Assembly (NCBI GenBank): GCA_050015275.1 | Contig: JBEKBS010000012.1 | Location: 75,165 to 139,164, forward strand | DNA from: DATKJS01 sp050015275 | Lineage (GTDB): Bacteria; Acidobacteriota; Aminicenantia; Aminicenantales; Saccharicenantaceae | Length of the DNA: 64,000 bases | Reading direction: 5' to 3' | Notes under the pieces: generated by a model | Seen by the model: the letters and a program-made list of their open reading frames with translations, nothing else | Databases searched by the model: none | Told to the model about the DNA's origin: nothing | Shown here: positions 16,831 through 25,748 of the stretch, in pieces | Position numbering within the stretch: position 1 is the first letter of the stretch | Layout: the number at the start of each line of letters is the position of its first letter | Program-made: the position numbers and the translations under genes

Positions 16831-18111
16831 CTAAAGGGCCTTGCTCATGGCCGCCATGAAGTCCTGGTTCGTCTTGGTCTTGCTCAGCTTATCGATCAGC
16901 AGCTCCACGGCCTCGACCTCGTTCATCTGGCTGAGGACCTTTCTCAAGACCCAGATCCTGTTCAAGTCGGCCTCCTCGATCAGGAGCTCCTCTTTCCGGG
17001 TCCCGGACCGGCTGATATCGATCGCCGGGAAGACCCTCTTGTCGACAAGCCTCCGATCAAGGTTGATCTCCATGTTACCCGTGCCTTTGAATTCTTCGAA
17101 GATGACCTCGTCCATCCGGCTCCCGGTGTCCACCAGGGCCGTCGCCAGGATGGTCAGGCTGCCGCCTTCCTCGACCTTGCGGGCCGAGCCGAAGAATTTC
17201 TTCGGCTTGTGAAGGGCGTTGGCGTCGATCCCGCCCGACAGGACCTTCCCCGAGGGCGGGACGATCGCGTTGTGGGCCCGGGCCAGCCGGGTGATCGAGT
17301 CGAGCAGGATCACGACGTCCCGCTTGATCTCGACGAGCCTCTTCGCCTTCTCGAGGACGATGTTCGCGACCTGGGCGTTCCGGGTCGGCGGCTCGTCGAA
17401 CGTCGACGCGACGACCTCCCCGTTGACGCTCCTCTTGAAGTCCGTCACTTCTTCCGGCCGTTCGGCCACTAGGAGCACGATCAAGAAGATCTCGGGGTGG
17501 TTTTTTTCGATGGACTTGGCGATCGTCTTAAGGATGGTCGTTTTTCCGGCCCTCGGGGGCGAGACGATGAGCCCCCGCTGTCCCTTGCCGATGGGCGTCA
17601 GGAGTTCCATGACCCGGGCGTTCATGTTCTTCGGGTTCCCGTCCTGGAGCTTGATCATTTCGAAGGGATAGAGCGGCGTCAGGCTTTCGAAGACGACGTT
17701 CCGCCTCTCCTCGATGATGACGTCAGGGTGCATGAAATTGACGGCCTCGATCTTGATCAGGGCGAAGTATTTTTCCCCGTTTTTCGGGGCCCTGACATGG
17801 CCCGAGATCGTGTCCCCGGTCCGGAGCTGGAATTTTCGGATCTGGGACGGCGAAACATAGATGTCGTCCTGGCTTGGCAGGTAGCTGAACTCTGGGGCCC
17901 TCAGGAACCCGAAGCCGTCCTCGAGGCACTCGAGGACCCCTTCCGAGAACAACAGGCCCTGCTTCTTGGCCTGGGCCTCCAGGATCCTGAAGATCAGATG
18001 GTGCTTGCTGGTTTCTTCGGTTTCCGGCTCCTCGATCCCCACGGCGACGGCGAGCTTCTTCAGGGCGGAAACGTCTTTTTCCTCCAGCTCGACCAAATTG
18101 TACTCTTTCAT
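16831..18111 (-). CDS. rho: Transcription termination factor Rho
   Basis: 426 residues, hexameric RNA helicase that terminates transcription. The N-terminal helical region is followed by the cold-shock-like RNA-binding domain (GFGFLRAP and SQDDIYVSPSQIRKF, about 67-95). Walker A is SPPRAGKTT near residue 175, Walker B VVILLDSITR near 265, with the Q/R-loop region after it (GGIDANALHKPKKFFGSAR). The start is the ATG at 18111 with GAGG 6 nt upstream rather than the GTG at 18123. A hairpin with eight Ts follows the stop. Confidence 0.96.
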   Translation of the reverse strand: MKEYNLVELEEKDVSALKKLAVAVGIEEPETEETSKHHLIFRILEAQAKKQGLLFSEGVLECLEDGFGFLRAPEFSYLPSQDDIYVSPSQIRKFQLRTGDTISGHVRAPKNGEKYFALIKIEAVNFMHPDVIIEERRNVVFESLTPLYPFEMIKLQDGNPKNMNARVMELLTPIGKGQRGLIVSPPRAGKTTILKTIAKSIEKNHPEIFLIVLLVAERPEEVTDFKRSVNGEVVASTFDEPPTRNAQVANIVLEKAKRLVEIKRDVVILLDSITRLARAHNAIVPPSGKVLSGGIDANALHKPKKFFGSARKVEEGGSLTILATALVDTGSRMDEVIFEEFKGTGNMEINLDRRLVDKRVFPAIDISRSGTRKEELLIEEADLNRIWVLRKVLSQMNEVEAVELLIDKLSKTKTNQDFMAAMSKAL

Positions 18112-18208
18112 GGTTGACCTCACTGTAAAATATTTATTTACAACAACCTATATGGATTTTCAGCTCGGACCTGCGGCCTTGCCGCCGGTTGGGGGGACTC
18201 GTTCGGGC

Positions 18209-20644
18209 TCAGTTGGTCAGGGGCGGCTCCTTGGGCGCCTCCTCCTCCCCTGCCCGGGCTTTTCGCTCGGTCTCGGCGGCCTTCGCCTCCCGGCCTTCGG
18301 GCTTTTTGGGAAGCTCCCTTGTCAGGGCGATCTTGAGGACCTCGTCCATCGTTTCGACGAGGTGGATGGCCATATTCAGCCTCAGGACCTTCGGCAGGTC
18401 CTTCAGGTCGGGTTTGTTGTCCAAAGGCAGGACGGCCTCCCGGATCCCTTCCCGGAAGGCCGCGAGGAGCTTTTCCTTGATCCCTCCCACAGGCAATACC
18501 TTACCCTTCAGGGTGATCTCCCCGCTCATGGCCACCTTCTTGCTCACCGGAATATCGGTCAGGAGGGAGATGATGGCCGTGGCGATCGTGATGCCTGCCG
18601 AAGGGCCTTCCTTGGGGGTCGAGCCCTCCGGGACGTGGACGTGGATGTCGAAGTTGCGGTGGAGATCCCGGGCGATATCGAGCTCGTAGATCTTGCCGCG
18701 GACAAAGCTGAAAGCCGCCTGGGCCGATTCCTGCATGATCTCGCCCAGCTGCCCGGTCAGGGTGAAGTTCCCCTTGCCGTGGACTTTGTTGGCCTCGAAC
18801 CTCAGGAGCTCGCCGCCGAACTCCGTCCAGGCCATCCCGGTCGACACGCCCACCTCGTCCCTCTTATCGAATTCGGAACGCCGGAACTTGGGGACTCCAA
18901 GGAAAGACTCCAGGTTCTTGGGCGTGACCTTCTCGGCATAATCCTTGCCTTTCTGGACGACCCGCTTCACGACCTTGCGGCAGATCGTTGTGATCTCCCG
19001 CTCCAGGCTCCGGACGCCCGCCTCCCGAGTGTAGCCGCGGATGAGCTTGAGAAGGGACTGGTCGGAAATCTTCAGGTTGGCTTCACTCAGCCCGTGGGCT
19101 TCCATCTGCTTGGACAGGAGGAAGCGCTTGGCGATCTGAAGCTTTTCGTCCTCCGTGTAGCCGGGAAGCCGGATGATCTCCATCCGGTCAAGCAGGGGCT
19201 TCGGGATGGGGTCGAGCATGTTCGCCGTGACGATGAACATGACCTGGGAGAGGTCGAAATCGGTGTCGATGTAATGGTCCAGGAAAGTGCTATTTTGTTC
19301 AGGGTCAAGGACTTCCATGAGGGCCGAGGCCGGGTCGCCGCGGAAATCCATGCTCATTTTGTCCACTTCGTCCAGGAGAAAAACTGGGTTCTTCGTCCCG
19401 GCCCGCTTGATCATCTGAATGATCCGTCCGGGGTAGGCCCCGATGTAGGTCCGGCGGTGGCCCCGGATCTCGGCCTCGTCCCGGACCCCTCCGAGCGACA
19501 GGCGGACAAACTTCCGCCCGGTCGCCCGGGCGATGGACTTGCCCAGGGAGCTCTTGCCCACTCCCGGGGGGCCGATGAAGCCCAGGATGACCCCGCGCGG
19601 GTTCTTGACGAGCTGCCGGATGGACAGGTACTCAAGGATGCGCTCCTTGACCTTGTCGAGGCCGTGATGGTCCTCGTTGAGGATCCTCTCGGCCTCTTTG
19701 ACTTCCCGCTTCTCGCGTGATTTCTTGACCCAGGGAAGGGAGATGAGCCAGTCCAGGTAATTCCGGCTGACGGTCGCCTCGGCGGACATGGGGGGCATGG
19801 CCTCCAGGCGCTCGATCTCCTTGTAGGCCTTCTCCTCGGCGTCGGGCGGCATCTTGGCCTTGGCGACCTTTTGGCGGAGTTCTTCGATCTCGTTCGGCTG
19901 GTCTTCCTTCCGGAAATTGGGGCCCCCCCCGGGCGGGAAGGCCTTCTGCCCCTGTTCTTTCAGGGTGACCCGCCGCCGGTTGGCCCTCTGGGGGTCTTTC
20001 TGGTAGGAGGCATGGATCTTCAGGATCTCGTTCTCCAGGACGTAGTTCAGGCGGCGGAGCCGTTCCAGGCTGTTGGCCGTCTCGAGGAGGTTCTGCTTTT
20101 CCTCGAGCGGCATATAGACATGAGAGGCGATGATATCCGTGATCCGGTCAGGGGTATTCTCTCTGAGGGCCGGGATGATCGAGTCGAGGTTGGCGTTCTG
20201 GATGAGCTTGAGGTAGTCCTCGAAGAGGGCCAGGACCCTTTTCAGGAGGTCCTTGGACTCCGGCGCGTGGTCGTCCACCTCCTTGATCACCTTGGCCAGG
20301 ATCTGGTAATAAGGGTAGGTGCTGAGGTATTCAACGATCCGGGCCCGGCTCTTGCCCTCGACGATGACCTTCATGTTCTTCTCGTCGGATTTGATGGTCC
20401 GGATGATCTTGGCCGTGACCCCCACCGAATAGATGTCCTTGGCCGTCGGGTTATCGATCGAAGCGTCTATCTGGGCGGCGAGGAAGATCATCTTGTCCTT
20501 TTCCGCGGCCTTTTCCAGGGCCTGGATGGAGGAGGAGCGCCCGACGATGAAGGGGACGAGGGTCGCGGGAAAGACCACGAGATCCCTCAGGGGAATGAGG
20601 GGGATGTTCCTGAGGACCTCGGAATGCTCGCTGGAATCCTGCAT
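18209..20644 (-). CDS. lon: ATP-dependent protease La (Lon)
   Basis: 811 residues, close to the family norm. LON substrate-binding domain (about 12-200, beginning IPLIPLRDLVVFP), AAA+ module with Walker A GPPGVGKSS near 360 and Walker B VFLLDEVDKM near 424, then the serine-lysine protease domain with the catalytic Ser in KEGPSAGIT near 685 and the catalytic Lys in GGIKEKLLAA near 728. Cytoplasmic quality-control protease. The C-terminal tail of about 30 residues is rich in Glu, Lys and Ala. It lies directly downstream of tig with 128 nt between; the clpP-clpX genes often found between tig and lon are absent here. Confidence 0.97.
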   Translation of the reverse strand: MQDSSEHSEVLRNIPLIPLRDLVVFPATLVPFIVGRSSSIQALEKAAEKDKMIFLAAQIDASIDNPTAKDIYSVGVTAKIIRTIKSDEKNMKVIVEGKSRARIVEYLSTYPYYQILAKVIKEVDDHAPESKDLLKRVLALFEDYLKLIQNANLDSIIPALRENTPDRITDIIASHVYMPLEEKQNLLETANSLERLRRLNYVLENEILKIHASYQKDPQRANRRRVTLKEQGQKAFPPGGGPNFRKEDQPNEIEELRQKVAKAKMPPDAEEKAYKEIERLEAMPPMSAEATVSRNYLDWLISLPWVKKSREKREVKEAERILNEDHHGLDKVKERILEYLSIRQLVKNPRGVILGFIGPPGVGKSSLGKSIARATGRKFVRLSLGGVRDEAEIRGHRRTYIGAYPGRIIQMIKRAGTKNPVFLLDEVDKMSMDFRGDPASALMEVLDPEQNSTFLDHYIDTDFDLSQVMFIVTANMLDPIPKPLLDRMEIIRLPGYTEDEKLQIAKRFLLSKQMEAHGLSEANLKISDQSLLKLIRGYTREAGVRSLEREITTICRKVVKRVVQKGKDYAEKVTPKNLESFLGVPKFRRSEFDKRDEVGVSTGMAWTEFGGELLRFEANKVHGKGNFTLTGQLGEIMQESAQAAFSFVRGKIYELDIARDLHRNFDIHVHVPEGSTPKEGPSAGITIATAIISLLTDIPVSKKVAMSGEITLKGKVLPVGGIKEKLLAAFREGIREAVLPLDNKPDLKDLPKVLRLNMAIHLVETMDEVLKIALTRELPKKPEGREAKAAETERKARAGEEEAPKEPPLTN

Positions 20645-20772
20645 GATTTACGCTCCGGGCCCGCCGGGGCCCCCGACCGCCTCTGACGCGGAGCTCAGGA
20701 GATCAAATCGGAGCCCGCTTTTATTGGTTATCTATTGAGCTCAAGGGAAATCTGAGCATATGAACGATCAAG

Positions 20773-22047
20773 TCACTTAATTATAGCGTTTTTCACCAAA
20801 AAGTCAACTGTTTTGCGGAAGAGCAGGGTTTCCTGGATCTCCTCGCGGCGGTTCTCCCTGGCGATCACGTCCTCGAGGTATTTCTCGGGGACCCCGTTGG
20901 CCTGGGCCAGGGCCTTGATCTCCGACTGGATCTCTTCGTCGGAAACCTCGAAACCCTCCTGGCGGGCGATCTTCTCCAGGATGAGGTGGTTCGTCAGGTG
21001 CTCGACAGCCTGGCCCCTGGCCTGGCCCTTGAGTCCCTCAAGGGCGTCGGCGGGGATCCGGGGCTGCCGGGCGGCGCTCAGCATCCGCTTGAGGACACTC
21101 AGGGTTTCGTGTTCGAGGACGGACTCGGGGAGCTCCAGGGAGACCTTCTTGGCGATCTCCCGCAGGACGGCCGAGGCGGTGGCGTTCCGGCCAGCCCGCT
21201 CCCGGGCTTCCAGGAGCTCCTTCCGGACCTTTCCCTTGAGGTCGCTGAGGTCGGCATAATCGCCCGCAGCCTTGGCGAATTCGTCGTTGAGCTCCGGGAT
21301 CTTCTTCTCCTTGATCTCGCTGACCTTCAGGGTGTATTCGATCTCTTTCCCGGCCACGCGCTTGTTGGCATGGTCCTTCCCGTGGGAGACCCGGAAAACG
21401 CGCTCTTCCCCTGGTTTCTGGCCCTTGATGGCTTCGTTCAGGGCAGGCTCGTTATCAGAGTGGCCGGCCACGACGACGGCCTTCTCGACGGGGAGGAACC
21501 GTTTGGTATTGAGGTCCTTCCCATGGATCTCGGCCGCCACATAATCCCCGTCCGCCACTCCCCTGCCCGCCACCGGGATATATTCAGCCGTCCTGGCCTG
21601 GATCTCCTCCAGGGCCTTCTCGACCTCGGCCTCGTCGACGGCGGCCTGGTGTTCCTGGACCTGGACGCTCCGGTAGTCGGGGAGATCGAAATCCGGCAGG
21701 ACTTCAAAAGCCACCGTGCAGCGCAGGGCTTGGCCGTGTTCGTGGCGGAGGTCACGGATCTCGGGGACGTTGACCGGATTCAGGCCGTGGGCCTTGAGCT
21801 CCTCGCCGAGGACCTTGGGGACGAGCTCGTCGTAGACGTCATGAAGGATGTCATGGTCAAAAAGGCGCCTGACCATGTCCTTGGGGGCATGCCCTTTCCG
21901 GAAACCGGGGAGCTTGACCCGGCCGGCGTAATCGCCGAGGACCTTCATGTATTCCCTCTCGACCTCCTCGGACGGGATCTCGAGCTCGATCTCTTTGCGG
22001 CTCGGACTTTTATCGAGGAGGCGGTTCTTCTTGTCCTGTTCGCTCAT
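20773..22047 (-). CDS. tig: Trigger factor, ribosome-associated chaperone/prolyl isomerase
   Basis: 424 residues. The N-terminal ribosome-binding domain has the signature LPGFRKGHAPKDMVRR (about 44-59; canonical GFRxGKxP is GFRKGHAP here). A PPIase (FKBP-like) domain spans about 150-235, though its ADGDYVAAE core is divergent. The C-terminal helical substrate-binding domain follows. It acts on nascent chains at the ribosome exit tunnel. It lies 76 nt downstream of tRNA-Leu on the same strand and upstream of lon. Confidence 0.94.
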   Translation of the reverse strand: MSEQDKKNRLLDKSPSRKEIELEIPSEEVEREYMKVLGDYAGRVKLPGFRKGHAPKDMVRRLFDHDILHDVYDELVPKVLGEELKAHGLNPVNVPEIRDLRHEHGQALRCTVAFEVLPDFDLPDYRSVQVQEHQAAVDEAEVEKALEEIQARTAEYIPVAGRGVADGDYVAAEIHGKDLNTKRFLPVEKAVVVAGHSDNEPALNEAIKGQKPGEERVFRVSHGKDHANKRVAGKEIEYTLKVSEIKEKKIPELNDEFAKAAGDYADLSDLKGKVRKELLEARERAGRNATASAVLREIAKKVSLELPESVLEHETLSVLKRMLSAARQPRIPADALEGLKGQARGQAVEHLTNHLILEKIARQEGFEVSDEEIQSEIKALAQANGVPEKYLEDVIARENRREEIQETLLFRKTVDFLVKNAIIK

Positions 22048-22122
22048 GGCTGCTCTCTTTCACGGTTCATGCCCGCAGGAGAGGTCCCCGGATATCCGGC
22101 GGGCACGCCGGGGCGCCAAGAA

Positions 22123-22207
22123 TAGGCAGGGCGGGAATCGAACCCGCACTCCTTCATCAGGAACTAGGTCCTAAGCCTAGCGCGTCTGCCAATTCCGCCA
22201 CCTGCCC
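22123..22207 (-). tRNA. tRNA-Leu (anticodon TAG)
   Basis: 85 nt. The 7-bp acceptor stem starts GGGCAGG at 22207 and closes with CCTGCCT (a G-T first pair); discriminator A at 22123. The anticodon loop CTTAGGA sits on a CTAGG/CCTAG stem, giving TAG. A long variable arm follows (class II tRNA), then the T arm GCGGG-TTCGATT-CCCGC. CCA is not encoded. Confidence 0.95.
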
Positions 22208-22621
22208 TTTATCAGCAATCATCTCATTTTAAATAAATTAAAGGTCATTTGGCGCCGAATCCGGAATTCCCCCCCTCCTTGGGCGGGGGACTCTCAGTGT
22301 GGATGTCCAGGCCTCTTTTTTAACACAGACGGCCCGTCCTGTCAATTTCCGGGCCGGGCCGAAGCTCCCTCACACCGCCCTCAGGCCGGAAGCCGTCCCG
22401 CCTCTTACCATATCTGTCCGGATGCGGACAGCCCCGGCTCACGCCCGATTTGTCCAGATCCGGGCAGCCCCGTCTCTTGGCGGGGCAGTCCCGCTTCTTA
22501 GCGTGGGCGAATTCTGAGGAGCGGCCAGCAGAAGTGTTTCGGAGCAGCCCGGAGCTGCATTTCTGGTAAATACCTGAAACGAGTCTCAGATCTTCTTGAT
22601 CTGCGGATTCCCGCTCCAAGC
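22208..22621. other. Intergenic region with tRNA-Leu/tig promoter and short degenerate repeats
   Basis: 414 bp without a convincing gene; a 72-codon ORF at 22299-22517 has no ribosome-binding site and repetitive composition. The minus-strand promoter at 22317-22345 is listed separately. A hairpin with 7-bp arms CTGTCCG/CGGACAG at 22414-22431 is followed by a related, imperfect segment at 22451-22472; both end in CAGCCCCG, so they look like a degenerate ~36-nt tandem pair. Confidence 0.45.
22317..22345 (-). promoter_or_regulatory. Sigma70-type promoter for tRNA-Leu and tig
   Basis: Minus strand: -35 TTGACA (complement of 22340-22345, 6/6), 17-bp spacer, -10 TAAAAA (complement of 22317-22322, 4/6). 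The expected start point is near 22310, about 100 nt before the mature tRNA. Confidence 0.55.
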
Positions 22622-24460
22622 CTAGCGGAGGAACTTCTTCAGCCTATCGGCCAAGGCCGGGTCCAGCGTCGCGAGCTTCTTGTAGATCTCCCTGGCACTG
22701 AGGTTGTCCTTGAGGTTGATGTAGACGATGGCCAGGTTGAACTGGGCGCTCGCGTTCTCCGGCCTGAGGTCGACACACTTTTTCATGGGCTCCAGGGCCC
22801 CTTCGAAATCCTTCGCGTACATATAGGAGACCCCCAGGCTCAGCCAGCCGCTGGCCTCGTCGGGGGCCAGGCCCGTGTATTTTTTGTAGGCGGTTATGGC
22901 CTCTTTGTACTTCTTCTGCTGAAAATACGCGGAGCCGATCTGGAACCAGGCGTTGGGAAGGTCGGGCTTGATGGCCAGGCACTGCTTGAAGGCTTCGACG
23001 GCCTCGTCGAACTTCTGGGCCTTGAAATACATGAGGCCCAGGTTGTAGATGTTCGTATCGTTCTTGGGGTCGAGGTCGACGATTCTCTTGGCGGGACCGA
23101 TGGCCTTGTCGTATTTCTCGGCGGCGTCGTACATCCGGATGGCCATGGAGTAATACGACTTCGCGTCGGCCGGGTTGATCGCCGCCAGGCCATTGTATGT
23201 CTCCTCGGCCTTGTCGAGCTGGCCGGCCTTTTCGTAGGCATCGGCCAGGCTGGTATTCACCTTCAGATCCTTGGGTTGCGCCTTCTGGGCCTCGAGGAAG
23301 GCCGCGATGGCGGCGTCGTACTGTTTCAGCTGGGTCCGGCAGGCCCCCAGCCTCAGGAACCCAATCCAGGTCACCTCCGGCTTGAGGGCCAGGTATCTTT
23401 CATAGGCGTCGGCCGCCTTGGCCCAGTTCTGGATCGCCTCGTAGGTGTCCCCGAGCTCGAAATAGACCTCTTTATTGGCGATATTCAGGGAGATCGCCTT
23501 TTCATAAGCCTCGGCGGCTTCCTGGTATTTCGTCGTCCTTTTCAGGACATTCCCGAGACCGAAAAAGGCGTCGGCCCCCGCCCCGTCTTGGGCGGTGACT
23601 TGTCGATAGGCTTCGATCGCGGCCGAATAATCCCTCTGCTTATCATAAACGGCGGCCAGGAGCCGGAAGCCCTCCTTGAAGGCGGGGTTCAATTTCACGG
23701 CTCTTTCGAGGTACATCCGGGCATCCAGTTGTTCGTCCAGGCCTGCCGCCACTCGGCCGGCGAAAGAGGCCCCCTCGAAGAGCCCGAAATAATCCTCCCG
23801 GGTCCATGTCTTGAATTCGGCGACCTTCCCCGTCCGGGAGATCTTTTGGAGGACATCGACCGGGAGGGCGACCTTGACCCCCCGGCCGATGATGATCACC
23901 ATCCCCACCACCTGGCCTCCGATATCGAGGACCGGACCGCCCGAGAACTGGTCGGGGGTCGTGAGAGAAACGTCCATGACCTTCTCCTCGGGCCCGATGT
24001 CGACGAACTGACGGAAGGTCCCTTCGGAGACGCTGATCTGGCCCGATTCGTTCGACCCCAGGGCGAAAAGCCTGGCTCCCGCGGCCAAAGCTTCATGACC
24101 GGGGACAGTAACGTTCAAGGGCTGGACTTTGCCCTTCAGCTTCAATAGGGCGACGTCGTGGGCCTTGTCGATCCCGATGATCCCGTCGACCTTGATCTTT
24201 TTCCCCTTGACGGTGAGGACCTCGACGTCATAGGCCTGGCTGATGACATGGTAGGCCGTAGCGAGGATGTCCTCCGCCAGGGCCATGGCGGAGCCCTTGG
24301 CGACCTCGGTCTTGTCGGCCCCGTAGATCACGAGCGACAGCGCTCCGCCGCTCGCCTGGGCCAGGATCTTCGCGGCATCTTCGGTCTGGCCGAAGGCTGT
24401 CGCGGAAACAAGCAAGAGGATCGTGACCAGGGCCGGGGAAGATTTCCGGAATGCGGTCAT
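22622..24460 (-). CDS. Secreted trypsin-like serine protease fused to a TPR array
   Basis: 612 residues with a signal peptide (about 1-24). Residues ~35-215 form a chymotrypsin-fold domain of the DegP type with the triad visible: His in ATAYHVI (~70), Asp in AHDVALLKL (~104) and Ser in QFSGGPVLD (~178). The usual GNSGGP is changed to QFSGGP. From ~228 to the end come about ten 34-residue tetratricopeptide repeats, several with the typical A-x-YxKAI pattern. There is no PDZ domain. Probably a periplasmic or surface protein; the TPRs would recruit partners. The gene stands alone and is divergent from the DUF2085 gene. Confidence 0.82.
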   Translation of the reverse strand: MTAFRKSSPALVTILLLVSATAFGQTEDAAKILAQASGGALSLVIYGADKTEVAKGSAMALAEDILATAYHVISQAYDVEVLTVKGKKIKVDGIIGIDKAHDVALLKLKGKVQPLNVTVPGHEALAAGARLFALGSNESGQISVSEGTFRQFVDIGPEEKVMDVSLTTPDQFSGGPVLDIGGQVVGMVIIIGRGVKVALPVDVLQKISRTGKVAEFKTWTREDYFGLFEGASFAGRVAAGLDEQLDARMYLERAVKLNPAFKEGFRLLAAVYDKQRDYSAAIEAYRQVTAQDGAGADAFFGLGNVLKRTTKYQEAAEAYEKAISLNIANKEVYFELGDTYEAIQNWAKAADAYERYLALKPEVTWIGFLRLGACRTQLKQYDAAIAAFLEAQKAQPKDLKVNTSLADAYEKAGQLDKAEETYNGLAAINPADAKSYYSMAIRMYDAAEKYDKAIGPAKRIVDLDPKNDTNIYNLGLMYFKAQKFDEAVEAFKQCLAIKPDLPNAWFQIGSAYFQQKKYKEAITAYKKYTGLAPDEASGWLSLGVSYMYAKDFEGALEPMKKCVDLRPENASAQFNLAIVYINLKDNLSAREIYKKLATLDPALADRLKKFLR

Positions 24461-24607
24461 CGTGCGCCCTCCTCAACCAAGGATGTTCAGATGAATGCGG
24501 CCACGTCATAATGTACAGAAGGACCGCCCGGCCTGTCAAATCGAAAATGAAAGCCGTGACCGCCGCGGGCGGTACCGGATGACAGGAAAAAAAGAAAGGA
24601 CTAAAAT

Positions 24608-25162
24608 ATGGCTTGCGGGATGAGGCCCATGAGAGACAGGATCCCCCCGACATCGGAGGCCGCAGTCCGCCGGGCCGTCCTGCCCGTTTTCGCTCTCACC
24701 CTCGTGGGGACGTTGGCCTGGCTCTCGGCCATCTATCTTGCGCCCTACTTAAAAGGCCGCTCTCCCGCCGCGGCCGTCTTTCTCTATTCCCTCTTCTCAC
24801 CTGTCTGCCACCAGATCCCCAGCCGCTCGTTCTTTTTCCGCGGGTTCCCGCTGGCGGTCTGCGGCAGGTGCCTCGGGATCTACGCCGGCTTTCTGGCCGG
24901 CCTCATCATCTATCCCTTCGCTCGCGGATTCTCGAGGATCTCCCTGCCCCCGGCGGGCCTCTTCCTTATTCTCTCTGTCCCGGTCGGGCTCGATTTCGCT
25001 GGCGGATTCGCCCGGTTCTGGGCCTCCCCTATCGGCCTCCGGTTCGCCGTCGGGGCCATCTGGGGTGTCCTCCTCCCATTTTATTTCATCACCGGAGTCT
25101 CAGAGCTCGTCCTCTGGCGTTCCGGCCGGAAAAAAGAAGGCCGGGCCATCCCTCCGGGTTGA
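24608..25162 (+). CDS. DUF2085 family membrane protein
   Basis: 184 residues. Four or five hydrophobic helices. The family hallmark is seen: a CHQIPSRSF segment (~62) followed by the CGRCLGIYAGF motif (~86), which holds two Cys spaced CxxC and may bind a metal or form a disulfide. Function is unknown in the family. The start at 24608 has GAAAGGA upstream; an internal ATG at 24629 is possible. Confidence 0.75.
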   Translation: MACGMRPMRDRIPPTSEAAVRRAVLPVFALTLVGTLAWLSAIYLAPYLKGRSPAAAVFLYSLFSPVCHQIPSRSFFFRGFPLAVCGRCLGIYAGFLAGLIIYPFARGFSRISLPPAGLFLILSVPVGLDFAGGFARFWASPIGLRFAVGAIWGVLLPFYFITGVSELVLWRSGRKKEGRAIPPG

Positions 25163-25211
25163 TGAGCCAAGGCTTGATTATCCCCGGCGAAAAAACATAG
25201 AATAGGGAATC

Positions 25212-25748
25212 ATGAACGAACCAGGAGCCTCCATAACTGACCGGAAGCCGGAATACCTCGTTCCCGCGCTCATCGCTGGGGCCGTCTCCGGCGTCCTCTC
25301 CGGGATCCCTCTGGTCAACTGCCTGTGCTGCCTATGGATCATCGGCGGGGCCATTTTGGCCTCATTCCTCCTCGCCAAAAATACCCTCGGCCCCCTGACG
25401 GCGGGTGACGGAGCCATCGTCGGCGCCCTGACCGGCATCGCCGCCGCCGTGGTCGACAGCCTGATCAGCATCCCCCTCCGGCCCGTCAACGAGGCATTCC
25501 TCAGGAGGATCACCGAAAGCCTGACCCAGTTCCGCAGCCAGATGCCCTCCTGGTGGCAGAACTGGATGCAGCCGGAGGCGCCGGGACATCTCACCATAGC
25601 CCGAGTCCTCTTCAGCCTGTTTTTCTCGGCCGCCATCTTCGCCGTCGTGGGCGTCCTCGGCGGCGTCATCGGCGTTTCCATCTTCGGCCGGAAAAAAACC
25701 GCGGCTTCCCCGCAGCCCCCGCAAGGACCCACGGATGCGCCGGTTTAA
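25212..25748 (+). CDS. Small membrane protein with NCLCCLW motif
   Basis: 178 residues with roughly four hydrophobic segments (about 16-34, 37-56, 67-86 and 133-160). The LVNCLCCLWIIGG segment recurs in small DUF-type bacterial membrane proteins whose role is unknown. Its last 14 nt overlap the start of the lipid kinase gene, which points to co-translation and a possible membrane-lipid connection. Confidence 0.65.
   Translation: MNEPGASITDRKPEYLVPALIAGAVSGVLSGIPLVNCLCCLWIIGGAILASFLLAKNTLGPLTAGDGAIVGALTGIAAAVVDSLISIPLRPVNEAFLRRITESLTQFRSQMPSWWQNWMQPEAPGHLTIARVLFSLFFSAAIFAVVGVLGGVIGVSIFGRKKTAASPQPPQGPTDAPV

Noticed and set aside
22299..22517. 72-codon ORF downstream of the protease-TPR gene
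   Set aside because: No ribosome-binding site; the frame reflects short degenerate repeats.
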